A DNA stretch of 64,000 bases, from the NCBI GenBank assembly GCA_009841115.1, contig VXML01000097.1, positions 1-64,000 of the forward strand, in the 5' to 3' direction. The notes below the pieces were generated by a model. That model saw only the letters and a program-made list of their open reading frames with translations, was not told the DNA's origin and ran no database searches. Both the position numbers and the translations under genes were made by a program. The stretch comes from Gemmatimonadota bacterium. GTDB taxonomy: Bacteria; Latescibacterota; UBA2968; UBA8231. Positions 34,344-42,948 of this stretch are shown piece after piece. How positions within the stretch are numbered: the first letter of the stretch is position 1; every line of letters begins with the position of its first letter.

Positions 34344-37300
34344 TTAATCGGGTCGGCTTACGTCGATCACGCAGACTGAGATTTTGCGCGCTTCGTCGGG
34401 CGAGAGGGTTTCTTCCAGTTGCTTTTTCAGCTCTTCAGGGTTAGCAGGGTGGCCTTCCTCAGATGCTTGGGCGAACCAGAATACTAAGTAGATGCCGTAG
34501 CCGTCTGTCCCTGGCGTACTCGTGTACTTAGCGATTAGCTGGTCTCGCAGGGAGCTCCAGAGCTTTTGATGAGAGTTCTTCTTGATCTCCACCGGCACGT
34601 TGGAGCCTCCGAAGTAAACTCGAATGTCCGAACGGTTGTCGTTGGTGTACCGTCCTTCGGGTTGGGCGTCAATATCTAATTGCTCCAGCCTATTTTGTAA
34701 ATCCGATAACAGATTATCGCGGCAGGCATCTTCTGGCTTCTCACATGTCGGTCGATTGTATTGATCGACATTCCAATACTGGCGCCAATCAGAAGTGGAA
34801 CCGCCACGAATCTTGCGAGCGATCTCATCCAACTGGTCCATCAAGAGGGCTGCGAGGTCGGCGGCGCTAGCGGGCGTGCCGCCATTCAACGTCTGGCAGA
34901 CCTGCTCGATAGTGGGATGACTATAGCTGGCGTCGCGCCAAGTCACCCGTTGGGCATTTTGTGCCCAGAATAGCATGTCGCGCCAGCGGGATAGCGCCGG
35001 GTCGGCAAGAAGGTGCTCCAAGGCGTCACTCGCATCTTTGGCGGGGGAAGCGGCGAGGCGTTGTAGCAGGTCTTTGACAAGGTGAGCGGCTTGCATTTCA
35101 GGTGTAACCGATCCTTCCGCCTTCAACTGATCGGAGCCAACGTAGCTGCCAACAAGGCGAATGAGGAGTTCCAGCGACTCAATCCCTAACTCATCAATTG
35201 AGAACTGCATACTACTATGTTCGATATAAAAGAATTCCGCTAAACTTCGAATCCAGCGCCTGCGTCTCTCTAAACTCCGAATTCGGCGCTCGCGTCCCTC
35301 TGCGAAATCTCTCAGAAGATCACTGTACGTCCTCGGCGAAATGGTGATGCCTGCTGCCAACCAATGCACGCGCTGGGCGTCGTTCATGCTCTTCCGGGAC
35401 AGCTTTTTTTCGATCAGTTCCTGAAGTGATGCTCTATCCGCGTATTGAATTGCAGCCCAGAGCAGGTGATCTAAGTCTTCAATCTGTTTTTGTTTGCAGC
35501 GAGTTGGAAAGGCGCGGAGCAGTGGCAGGCTTGCGTATTTGGCGACTTGGTCGTGGTCCGCGTCGCGCGCGAGTTCCTGGAGCTTGTAGATATGCTCACG
35601 ACTACTGCGAAACTCGGAAACGGCAAATTGTACCTGCACCTCGGCGACGATTTCGGGACGAGCCGCAAGTAGTCGTTGATACCATCCGGGTCGATAATTC
35701 ATGTGGGGCGTACAGTAATAGAATACAATCGCCTTGCGAATCCGGTCGTCGTCCCATCGGGAGGGGTCTTCTTCCGGTGCGATCCTTTCGAGTTCCGCCA
35801 AGCCCGCTAGGAAAGGCAAGCCGAGATAGTGCCTGCGGCCTCTTTCTTGAAGGCTGAGAATCTCATCAATGTCCGGAATGTCCTCCCGGCTGATGACACC
35901 CTGAAGGCCCTGAAGTGCGACATCAATCAAACCACGGTCGCCTTGGAGCCACTCCTCTATAGCCTTCAGGGAATCATCGCCGCCGCGATGTCCGGAACGC
36001 CCGAAGTACTTATCCGCCATCTTGTAAAGCAGCACGGGCGCGGCTCGGTTCTCGCGTAGCGCGGCTTCGTTGGAGCGGATATAGGCAAGGCGTTTTTCTT
36101 CTTTTTGCCGCTGCTCTTCGGCGTATTGCTTGTCCCGTTCTCGCCACTTCTGTTGCAGTGGCGAAATAGATGGAGGAGCAAGCAGTTGATCCAAGAACGC
36201 CTTTAACGTCTCGTTTCTCTGCGTGTGCTCTTGGAGGACTTCGAGAGACAGGCCCTCGTTACTACTTTGATTCGTATGCGTCCTGACAGCCCATTCGAGC
36301 AGGTATTTGGCAACTCGCGGCTTTGCGTCCGCCATGGTGACGGCCTGCTTCAGGCACCAGAGACCGAAGTCGGGCGGCTGGTTGGCATCGTACAAACGCT
36401 TCTGGACGTTGTCTGCGTGCCTCCAGAATTTGTAAGATTCGGGGCCTCGGGACAGTCCCTCTAGGAAGACGGCCTTATGGTCCTCGGGGCGTTGCTCCAG
36501 CCAGGAGCGTATCTCACGGAGGGTTTCTTTGGCTCGGCTCCAGAATGCATCCTGATTTTCTGCGAAGCCCACATCGAGCCAGTCGTACAAGTGCTCCGGC
36601 TCCAGTTGGTCTCCATGTGCTTCCAGGCCACGAGCCAAGAGCTTTAGGGGAAGGCTGTTCAAGTGTCGGACATCTAGAGCAGACTGCAAAAGGGGAAGCC
36701 GCTGCTGCAGATTGTCGAGGAGTTCGACCACCTGCTCATCCGAGGACCTCTTGAGAAGTTCGGTATCCCAGAATCGCCAATATCTTCCGAAGTATTCCGG
36801 CTTCCCTTCCTCGGAAAGGTAGTCCCAAACCTCTAATGGTGGTACCTCTTGAGGATAGAGTTGGGTAAGCAGGACCCCGAGGAGTTCGTTGTCGAGATCG
36901 GAGAGGTTCCCAGTGTGAATGTCAGCCAGCAGCGCTTTGAGCTTACCTGTTTTTTCTGGACTGTCCGGGCAGTTGTAGATGAATGCCTCGAGGGCGGCAT
37001 AATTGACGCGCGGCCACCGCGTGTCGTCGCGGACAATTTCGAGCAGAAGCTCTGAAAGATTCGGCAGGGGGCCACCTTCCCTCAGAATACGTAGTACGAA
37101 ATCGGTAAACATCTGGTGATCTCGGTCGCGATTGCTATCGCTCAGGATCGACTTGAGCACGGGTTCCATGTCGGGCGTGGCAAGCGCACCAAAAGCCGCT
37201 GTCATATTCCACACGGAATTGAGCCGGATCCCCTCGCTGTTCAAGGATTCTAGCAGCGCGTGTTTCTCGTCGGTGTAGAACTCACGGATGTCGCCGTATA

Positions 37301-38426
37301 GTCCGACGCCAATGGGATCGCGTTTGATGAGGTATGTCCGCGCCGATGGGCAATGGGCCGCGAGCCAAGCGGACAAGCCCCTCATTTCCGTAACCACAGT
37401 GCCGTCCTCCCCCGCAATCAGCGCGATTACTCGCCGAGCGGGAAGCCCACCTTTGATAACTTCGGCGAGATGACGAGCTCCGAGGAATTCGGCGATGTGG
37501 CGATGGACCGGGATGCGGTTATTGGATGGACCTTTGAACAACTTCGTGACGAGTGCAGACCGGAGCACTTCGCAGTCGTAGCCGCACTGGTCCGGAGCGG
37601 GATAATCTTCGTCCGCCTGACCGTGCAACGTGTACCCAGCCACTCCCGAAATCAATTGAACGGCACAGAGCCGTCCGGCGGCGTCCAGAAGCTGAGCGGA
37701 TGAAGGATAACCTCCCGACGCTTGCGCCTCTTTATGTCCCAAGTGGTGCTCGTCAACGATCTTACGGCAAGCCGTCTCGAAAGTCTCTTTGCGGCTCTCC
37801 GGCCAGTTTCTGCCGCCAGCGACCGCCTCGGCCAAGATATCAAGACTTAGAGGATTGTTGAGTAGTCCGTTTACTCTCTTTTCTTTGGCCATCTCGATGA
37901 ATGTATGGGCGTCTGGAATATCTGATCGAGCATTCAGGATGTTCTCGATGTCACAAAGCGTCAGGGGATCGAGGCGCAGCACTGTCACCTTGGAATCCGG
38001 CGACACGGATTCCAATTGTTCCAAATCATAGACCCCTAGCCAGTCTGCCGCCCGGCATGACAGACGAAAGCGCGGTTTGCCCAGCGAGTCGAGACACCCG
38101 CGGATTTCATCAAAGGGCGTAATCATGTTGCGCCTGATAGCTCGGGCCTCATCGAGCCCGTCGATAAAGAGTATCTTGTCTCGCCATTCAGGATGGCGCT
38201 GCGGATCGAAGGTCCGGAAGTCGCGGGCTGTAATCAGGTAGGCCTTCTCCCCAAGTGCCTCGCACTCGGCCTCAAACGCAGTCGTCTTACCTGCTCCAGG
38301 GTCGCCGAGCAACACATAGGCCGGTATATCCTGGAATGCTTCGAGAGGCCGGGATTCCTTCTCTCGATGCTGATCCGAATCCCCTGCCGAAACCTCAGTA
38401 CAGGTACGGAGAACGATCATGCTCAT
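34344..38426 (-). CDS. STAND/NACHT-like NTPase with C-terminal PD-(D/E)XK-like motif; candidate defence effector
   Basis: A 1360-residue protein. Walker A GDPGAGKTT is at 41-49 and Walker B KILFIDGLDEAR at about 84-95; the latter is the signature of NACHT/STAND signal-transducing ATPases. A sensor-like Arg segment (RFRLSCRAADWLG) and the lid 'NGLLNNPLSLDILAEAV' follow. Residues about 350-1200 are helical repeat-like and may sense a trigger. Near the end, SDIRVYFGGSNVPVEIKK (Asp about 1267, ExK about 1280-1282) has the spacing of a PD-(D/E)XK nuclease core. No transmembrane part. Its ATG overlaps the stop of a DUF4143 ATPase gene, so the two are coupled. The role in defence is inference. Confidence 0.6.
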   Translation of the reverse strand: MSMIVLRTCTEVSAGDSDQHREKESRPLEAFQDIPAYVLLGDPGAGKTTAFEAECEALGEKAYLITARDFRTFDPQRHPEWRDKILFIDGLDEARAIRRNMITPFDEIRGCLDSLGKPRFRLSCRAADWLGVYDLEQLESVSPDSKVTVLRLDPLTLCDIENILNARSDIPDAHTFIEMAKEKRVNGLLNNPLSLDILAEAVAGGRNWPESRKETFETACRKIVDEHHLGHKEAQASGGYPSSAQLLDAAGRLCAVQLISGVAGYTLHGQADEDYPAPDQCGYDCEVLRSALVTKLFKGPSNNRIPVHRHIAEFLGARHLAEVIKGGLPARRVIALIAGEDGTVVTEMRGLSAWLAAHCPSARTYLIKRDPIGVGLYGDIREFYTDEKHALLESLNSEGIRLNSVWNMTAAFGALATPDMEPVLKSILSDSNRDRDHQMFTDFVLRILREGGPLPNLSELLLEIVRDDTRWPRVNYAALEAFIYNCPDSPEKTGKLKALLADIHTGNLSDLDNELLGVLLTQLYPQEVPPLEVWDYLSEEGKPEYFGRYWRFWDTELLKRSSDEQVVELLDNLQQRLPLLQSALDVRHLNSLPLKLLARGLEAHGDQLEPEHLYDWLDVGFAENQDAFWSRAKETLREIRSWLEQRPEDHKAVFLEGLSRGPESYKFWRHADNVQKRLYDANQPPDFGLWCLKQAVTMADAKPRVAKYLLEWAVRTHTNQSSNEGLSLEVLQEHTQRNETLKAFLDQLLAPPSISPLQQKWRERDKQYAEEQRQKEEKRLAYIRSNEAALRENRAAPVLLYKMADKYFGRSGHRGGDDSLKAIEEWLQGDRGLIDVALQGLQGVISREDIPDIDEILSLQERGRRHYLGLPFLAGLAELERIAPEEDPSRWDDDRIRKAIVFYYCTPHMNYRPGWYQRLLAARPEIVAEVQVQFAVSEFRSSREHIYKLQELARDADHDQVAKYASLPLLRAFPTRCKQKQIEDLDHLLWAAIQYADRASLQELIEKKLSRKSMNDAQRVHWLAAGITISPRTYSDLLRDFAEGRERRIRSLERRRRWIRSLAEFFYIEHSSMQFSIDELGIESLELLIRLVGSYVGSDQLKAEGSVTPEMQAAHLVKDLLQRLAASPAKDASDALEHLLADPALSRWRDMLFWAQNAQRVTWRDASYSHPTIEQVCQTLNGGTPASAADLAALLMDQLDEIARKIRGGSTSDWRQYWNVDQYNRPTCEKPEDACRDNLLSDLQNRLEQLDIDAQPEGRYTNDNRSDIRVYFGGSNVPVEIKKNSHQKLWSSLRDQLIAKYTSTPGTDGYGIYLVFWFAQASEEGHPANPEELKKQLEETLSPDEARKISVCVIDVSRPD

Positions 38427-39673
38427 GCTTCCTCGAACCAGTGATGGGCGGGCATCGTGAGAAACTTATCCAGCGATATGTCGTCTCCTCCGACAAGTAG
38501 TGAACGGCGGGGACTAAAGCGCCGTTTAAACTCGTCCATTCCTCTTAAAGACATCTTGTTCGCGCCGCTCTTTACTTCGATGGCGATAATTCGAGCGCCC
38601 CGTTGCAGGACGAAGTCCACCTCGTGTGACCCATCTCGCCAGTAATGAAGACGGATGTCGGATGTCGCGGTGTTGAACAAATGTGCGCCGACCGCGCTCT
38701 CGACGATGCGTCCCCAGAAGCTGCGATCCGCCTGCGCCTCAGCGAAGGAATACCCCGAATCGGCGGTCATCAGGGCTGTGTTGAGCACATTGAGCTTGGG
38801 GCTTGAGGCGCGAACCCGATGCACCTGACCAGCGTACTTCGGCACTCCAGCAAGCAAGCCGGCTCTCTCAAGCAGATGGAGATAGCGTGCCAAGGTGGTT
38901 GTATTGCCGGCATCTTGGAGTTGCCCCTGCATCTTGGTGTACGACAGGATCTGCCCAGAATAGGCGGCTCCCAATTCAAAGAGCCGCTTCAGCAGGGCTG
39001 GTTTGTCCACTCGGGTCATGGCTAGGAGATCACGCTCTACGTTCGGCTGGACGAGCGAATCAAGGATATAGTCGCGCCACTGACCCGGTGCTCGGATGGA
39101 GGAAACCGCGCCTGGATAGCCGCCAAAATAGAGGTATGTCGGCAGATCGAAGCCGAACGCCTCGGCCATTTCCGCGAATGGCCAGTGAGTAACTCGGATA
39201 AGCTCGAAGCGACCAGCGAGGCTCTCGCTCAATCCCGACTGCATGAGCAGCGGGGCTGAGCCGAGGATAACCACGTGCAAGGGACAGTCTCTGGCGCGGT
39301 CGGCATCCCACAAGCCCTTGATGGTCTCCGACCACTGGGGAATCTTCTGAATCTCGTCGAACACCAGCACGAATCCCCCCAATTGTTCCGCCTCGCGCCG
39401 GGCTTCTTCCCAGTGGCGCACCAGCCATTCCGCGTCTCGCACCTGGGGTGCAAGGAAGGTTGCCTCCGTCGCAGCGGATGGGACGCGAATTTCGGCAGAG
39501 TCGGGTTCATCAACAGCTAAGTAGCGGCTTTCGAGGTCAATCTGCCGCAGTGCTTGGCGCACAATCGTGGTCTTGCCGGTTTGGCGCGGCCCGAACAGGG
39601 CGATGAGTTGCCGGGGCGGCTCGGCGAGCCTGCGGTAGAGTGTGGCGACTTGAGGACGTTGAAAGGGTGCCAT
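38423..39673 (-). CDS. AAA ATPase with C-terminal DUF4143 (nuclease-fold) domain
   Basis: A 416-residue protein of the common AAA_14/DUF4143 family. Walker A is LFGPRQTGKTT (about residues 26-36) and Walker B LVFDEIQKIP; sensor region HVVILGSAP follows. The middle is a winged-helix-like region (KLNVLNTALM), and the C-terminal DUF4143 domain has HEVDFVLQRGARIIAIEVKSG, i.e. a D...ExK nuclease-like core. Family function is poorly known. It overlaps the downstream STAND NTPase gene by four bases and is preceded by a 40-nt palindrome only seven bases from its ATG, suggesting autoregulation. Confidence 0.8.
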   Translation of the reverse strand: MAPFQRPQVATLYRRLAEPPRQLIALFGPRQTGKTTIVRQALRQIDLESRYLAVDEPDSAEIRVPSAATEATFLAPQVRDAEWLVRHWEEARREAEQLGGFVLVFDEIQKIPQWSETIKGLWDADRARDCPLHVVILGSAPLLMQSGLSESLAGRFELIRVTHWPFAEMAEAFGFDLPTYLYFGGYPGAVSSIRAPGQWRDYILDSLVQPNVERDLLAMTRVDKPALLKRLFELGAAYSGQILSYTKMQGQLQDAGNTTTLARYLHLLERAGLLAGVPKYAGQVHRVRASSPKLNVLNTALMTADSGYSFAEAQADRSFWGRIVESAVGAHLFNTATSDIRLHYWRDGSHEVDFVLQRGARIIAIEVKSGANKMSLRGMDEFKRRFSPRRSLLVGGDDISLDKFLTMPAHHWFEEA

Positions 39674-39680
39674 ACAGATT

Positions 39681-39720
39681 AAATTACGCTACTGAGTAAT
39701 TTTACTCAATAGCGTAATTT
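39681..39720. repeat. 40-nt near-perfect palindrome ahead of the ATPase-NTPase operon
   Basis: Two 18-base arms (39681-39698 and 39703-39720) with a single mismatch surround a 4-base loop (ATTT). The outer arms are AAATTACGCTA and TAGCGTAATTT. It is AT-rich within a GC-rich genome and ends seven bases before the DUF4143 start codon. It may serve as an operator or as an RNA hairpin hiding the ribosome-binding site. It could also be a recombination or insertion end. Confidence 0.85.
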
Positions 39721-39843
39721 AGGACGAGACCGAACGGATCAAGTCTTGCTCGGTGATAACTTGGCGGTGGCCTTTATTCCGTCGGTGAGGAAGTAGTGGG
39801 TGAGTAGCTGGCCGGGGGCAATACCAGTTACCAACAAGGGTTC

Positions 39844-40089
39844 TTAGAATTGCTCTGCATAAATATCCAGAACTTTCCGGATCATACTTTGATAGGGAAC
39901 GCCATTCTCCCGAGCTTTTACCTTAAAAAAATCAACGCTCTTTTTGTTGAGGTTAAGCGTCACCCGCACCGTCTCCTCCCTTAGAACGAGTTGATCGGGA
40001 GGCGGCAGAAAATCCCGGATTACTTCGGCCTGTTCAATTGCTTCTGCAATATCAGAAGGCGCTTGCTCATATTTTCTTTTTTTGCTCAT
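39844..40089 (-). CDS. brnA: BrnA-type antitoxin
   Basis: An 81-residue antitoxin from the ATG at 40089 (MSKKRKYEQAPSDIAEAIEQ). The C-terminal half VRVTLNLNKKSVDFFKVKAR and VPYQSMIRKVLDIYAEQF is a ribbon-helix-helix domain characteristic of BrnA/DUF4415. It binds and neutralises BrnT and autoregulates. The gene overlaps brnT by 23 bases. Nothing unusual is seen. Confidence 0.85.
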   Translation of the reverse strand: MSKKRKYEQAPSDIAEAIEQAEVIRDFLPPPDQLVLREETVRVTLNLNKKSVDFFKVKARENGVPYQSMIRKVLDIYAEQF

Positions 40090-40351
40090 AACGATCCCTT
40101 CCTTCGCGCCAATAACCGGCACCAAAAATGCGGATGTTGCCTTTTCGATACGTAAAACGGACGGTCAAAATCCGATCCTCAACTTTTCCAAAACAAAAAT
40201 ATCGCGTCTCTTCAGTGGTGCTGTGTTTGCTATCAATGGCGATGATGCGATGAGGATCCGTAAACGCAAATTGAGCTTCAGCAAACGAGACTTTGTGTTT
40301 AGACTGATTAATACTGTCCTTTTGGGAATCCCATTCAAAGTTCATATTCAT
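40067..40351 (-). CDS. brnT: BrnT-type RelE-fold ribonuclease toxin
   Basis: A 94-residue BrnT/DUF497 toxin: FEWDSQKDSINQSKHKVSFA is the diagnostic 'F.WD..K...N..KH.VSF' start, followed by EAQFAFTDPHRI, RYFCFGKVEDRILTVRFTYR and GRDRYE at the end. These carry the catalytic residues of the family. The frame is intact and the size normal. It precedes and overlaps brnA in the usual brnTA order. Confidence 0.88.
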   Translation of the reverse strand: MNMNFEWDSQKDSINQSKHKVSFAEAQFAFTDPHRIIAIDSKHSTTEETRYFCFGKVEDRILTVRFTYRKGNIRIFGAGYWREGRDRYEQKKKI

Positions 40352-40368
40352 CGTTCAGTGCATTTTAA

Positions 40369-40388
40369 TACATATAGTTATACATATA
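40369..40388 (-). repeat. Tandem TACATATA repeats, possible brnTA operator
   Basis: TACATATA occurs at 40369-40376 and 40381-40388, 12 bases apart centre to centre, in the AT-rich leader 18-37 bases ahead of brnT. Such direct repeats suit an RHH repressor such as BrnA, and the same bases could act as a -10 region. Confidence 0.3.
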
Positions 40389-40434
40389 TCATGAATCCAT
40401 ATCAAGGATTAGATCGTTTCACAGAGGGCCAGCC

Positions 40435-42948
40435 ATGAGCAAAACTCCCTTGGCCCTGCTGGTTCTATTCTTTTGTTCTGGAGCCTGCTCCCTCGTCTAT
40501 CAGGTCGTTTGGGTGCGCATGTTGATGCCCGTGTTCGGCGTCAGCACCTTTGCCATCAGCATTGTCTTGGCTGCCTTTATGGCCGGTCTCGCCTTGGGGA
40601 GCTATTGGTGTGGACGTGTGGCCGACCGCCGGGGCAACGGTCTGCGGATCTACGCGCTGTTGGAACTGGGCATCGGCGTCTTCGCCCTGATATTCCCGCT
40701 TTTGCTTGCGGGTTTAGACGAGGTGTACACGGCGCTATACGGCTCTTTGCAGGGTATAGACGGGGCCTTTGTGCTCGTCCGTTTGGTGCTCGCGTTCGCG
40801 CTGCTGCTGGTGCCGACTACCCTCATGGGTGCCACCCTGCCGACGCTGAGCAAGGCCGTGGCGCACCGCTTGGAGCGAGTCGGTGGGGACATGGGACGCT
40901 TGTATGCGGCCAATACGCTAGGCGCGGCCACAGGATGCGCGGTGGCGGCCTTTTTTGCGCTCGAATATCTGGGCGTCAGCGGCACCACGTACGCGGCGGC
41001 GGCGGGCAACCTGATCATCGCCTTGATCGCCTATCGTTGGAGCCGCGATGGTCAGCAGGAGCAGACCGGAGTGGTACGGGATGAAGTGCCTACCACTTTA
41101 GAGGGGCGATTGGTCCTGGGGGGATTTGCGCTTTCGGGGTTTGTGGCTCTCGGCTACGAGGTGCTGTGGACACGGCTTTTGGCGATGCTCCTGCAGAGTG
41201 CCACTGCCCAAAGCCTGAGCACGATCCTCGTCGCCTTCCTGCTGGGGTTGGCCGGTGGGGCTGCGCTCGGGGCGCGCTTGATCGATCGCTGGCGCACGCC
41301 GCTGGCCGCGTTTGGCGCGGTAGAGCTGCTGATCGGACTGTGTGGCCTAAGCTCGATTGCCGCCTTTGGCAGCATACCCTATATCGTCGAGGCGTGGGGC
41401 GGCGCGCTCTCGTGGGAAGGCCATCTGTCCAAGCTGTTCGTCGCCGCGTTCGTCGTAATGCTTCCGGCGACGTTGCTGATGGGGTTGCTCTTTCCGATTG
41501 CGGCCAAGGTGTGCATACCGCGTATTGAGCAGCTAGGGCGCGGTGTCGGCACTGTGTACGCCGCCAATACGCTGGGAGCTATTGCCGGTGCGCTGGTCGC
41601 TGGATTTGTGTTGTTGCCTCTGCTGGGCACCTATCGGAGCATCCAGGTGTTGGCGTGGGTTAATATCGCCATCGGCGCGGTGATTTTGGCGCTGGATCCG
41701 GCGGCGCAACTGCGCAGAAAGGCCGTGCGTACGGTCGGCGGCTTGGCGTTAGGGCTGGTCCTGATGCTGCTCTTGCCGGCTGGTCTCTTCGTCGAGCTGT
41801 TCCACTGGTCGGAGCCAAACAGCCGCTTGCTCTACTGGGACGAGGGCGCTGGTGCCACGGTCTCGGTCCACCAGAAACAGGACGGCGTGCGGATTCTCAA
41901 GGTCAACGGCGGCGGCGAGGTCCCCACTGACTACGCCTCGCTGCAGACCTTCCGCCTGCTGGGGCACTTGCCGCTGGTTTTGCATCCCGATCCAGCCGAG
42001 GTGCTGGTCATTGCTTTTGGCGGCGGCATCACCCTGTCCGCAGCCGAATTGCACCAGCCGGAGCGGCTCGATTGCGCCGAATTGGTGCCGGGCGTCCCGC
42101 GAGCCGCGCCCTATTTTGCCCGCCACAACCGCCAGATCGCCACCCGCCTCGACCAAGCCCCCATCGAACTGGTCGCCGAAGACGGCCGCAACCACGTGCT
42201 GCGCACGCAGCGGCAATACGACGCCATCATCTGCGACGCCACGCATCCGGGCACGGCTGATAGCTGGGTGCTCTACACGGAGGAGTTCTACCGGCTTTGC
42301 CGCGGCCGCGTCGGCCCGGACGGGCTGGTAGCGCAGTGGCTGCCGCTGCACGGGCTGTCAGTGGAGGACTACAAGATGATTCTGCGGACCTTTCGGGCCG
42401 TGTATCCGCACGCTTCGCTGTGGCTGACCCACCAGTACTCGATCCTGCTGGGTACGCCGGGCGCACTGCGCATAGGCTATGCTGCACTTGAGCGCAAGCT
42501 AGGGCAGCCGGAGGTACGGGCGAATTTGCGCTCGGTGGATTTGGGCGACTCACCTTCTTTTTTGAGCGCCTTAGTCTTAGGCGAAAAGGAGCTAGCGGCC
42601 TACGCGGGTAGCGGGCCGATCAACACGGACGACCGCCCCTACATCAGCTTTACCGACCGCCGCCGCCGTGGCACCAGCGGCGGCTTACCTGTGCTCAAGA
42701 GCTTGGTCGAACACTTAGTCGTCAATCCGCGACTGTATCTCTCGGCAGATATTCCCACGGAAGTTGTCGAAGCACTCGAACGGCGCTTGGCCGCCCGGCG
42801 GCACACTGTGCTCGGGACGATTGCCCTGCTCGAAAAGGATGGGGAGCGAGCGGCAGCGGACTTTGCGCGGGCGCGGGAGATAGACCCCGGAGAGCGCGGC
42901 GCACTGCGCGGACTCAAACAACTGCGCGGACGCTCTACGGCTCCCTGA
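40435..42948 (+). CDS. Fused membrane transporter/spermidine-synthase-like protein
   Basis: An 837-residue protein with about 12-14 hydrophobic segments in the first 480 residues, arranged in two similar halves (each with RLYAANTLGA or TVYAANTLGA, and 'VMLPATLLMG' or 'LLVPTTLMGATLPTLS'). The last 350 residues resemble the spermidine synthase domain: VLVIAFGGGITLSAAEL then YDAIICDATHP and GPDGLVAQWLPLHG. The acidic residue that binds the amine is not obvious. Such fusions are common in FCB and Planctomycetes, and activity is unproven. It overlaps the convergent ASPIC/FG-GAP gene by 14 bases. Confidence 0.8.
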   Translation: MSKTPLALLVLFFCSGACSLVYQVVWVRMLMPVFGVSTFAISIVLAAFMAGLALGSYWCGRVADRRGNGLRIYALLELGIGVFALIFPLLLAGLDEVYTALYGSLQGIDGAFVLVRLVLAFALLLVPTTLMGATLPTLSKAVAHRLERVGGDMGRLYAANTLGAATGCAVAAFFALEYLGVSGTTYAAAAGNLIIALIAYRWSRDGQQEQTGVVRDEVPTTLEGRLVLGGFALSGFVALGYEVLWTRLLAMLLQSATAQSLSTILVAFLLGLAGGAALGARLIDRWRTPLAAFGAVELLIGLCGLSSIAAFGSIPYIVEAWGGALSWEGHLSKLFVAAFVVMLPATLLMGLLFPIAAKVCIPRIEQLGRGVGTVYAANTLGAIAGALVAGFVLLPLLGTYRSIQVLAWVNIAIGAVILALDPAAQLRRKAVRTVGGLALGLVLMLLLPAGLFVELFHWSEPNSRLLYWDEGAGATVSVHQKQDGVRILKVNGGGEVPTDYASLQTFRLLGHLPLVLHPDPAEVLVIAFGGGITLSAAELHQPERLDCAELVPGVPRAAPYFARHNRQIATRLDQAPIELVAEDGRNHVLRTQRQYDAIICDATHPGTADSWVLYTEEFYRLCRGRVGPDGLVAQWLPLHGLSVEDYKMILRTFRAVYPHASLWLTHQYSILLGTPGALRIGYAALERKLGQPEVRANLRSVDLGDSPSFLSALVLGEKELAAYAGSGPINTDDRPYISFTDRRRRGTSGGLPVLKSLVEHLVVNPRLYLSADIPTEVVEALERRLAARRHTVLGTIALLEKDGERAAADFARAREIDPGERGALRGLKQLRGRSTAP

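Noticed and set aside
39721..39843. Minus-strand frame reading LVTGIAPGQLLTHYFLTDGI before brnA's end
   Set aside because: It looks protein-like but has no start, is under 40 residues and has no identifiable family; it may be a gene remnant but I cannot support it.
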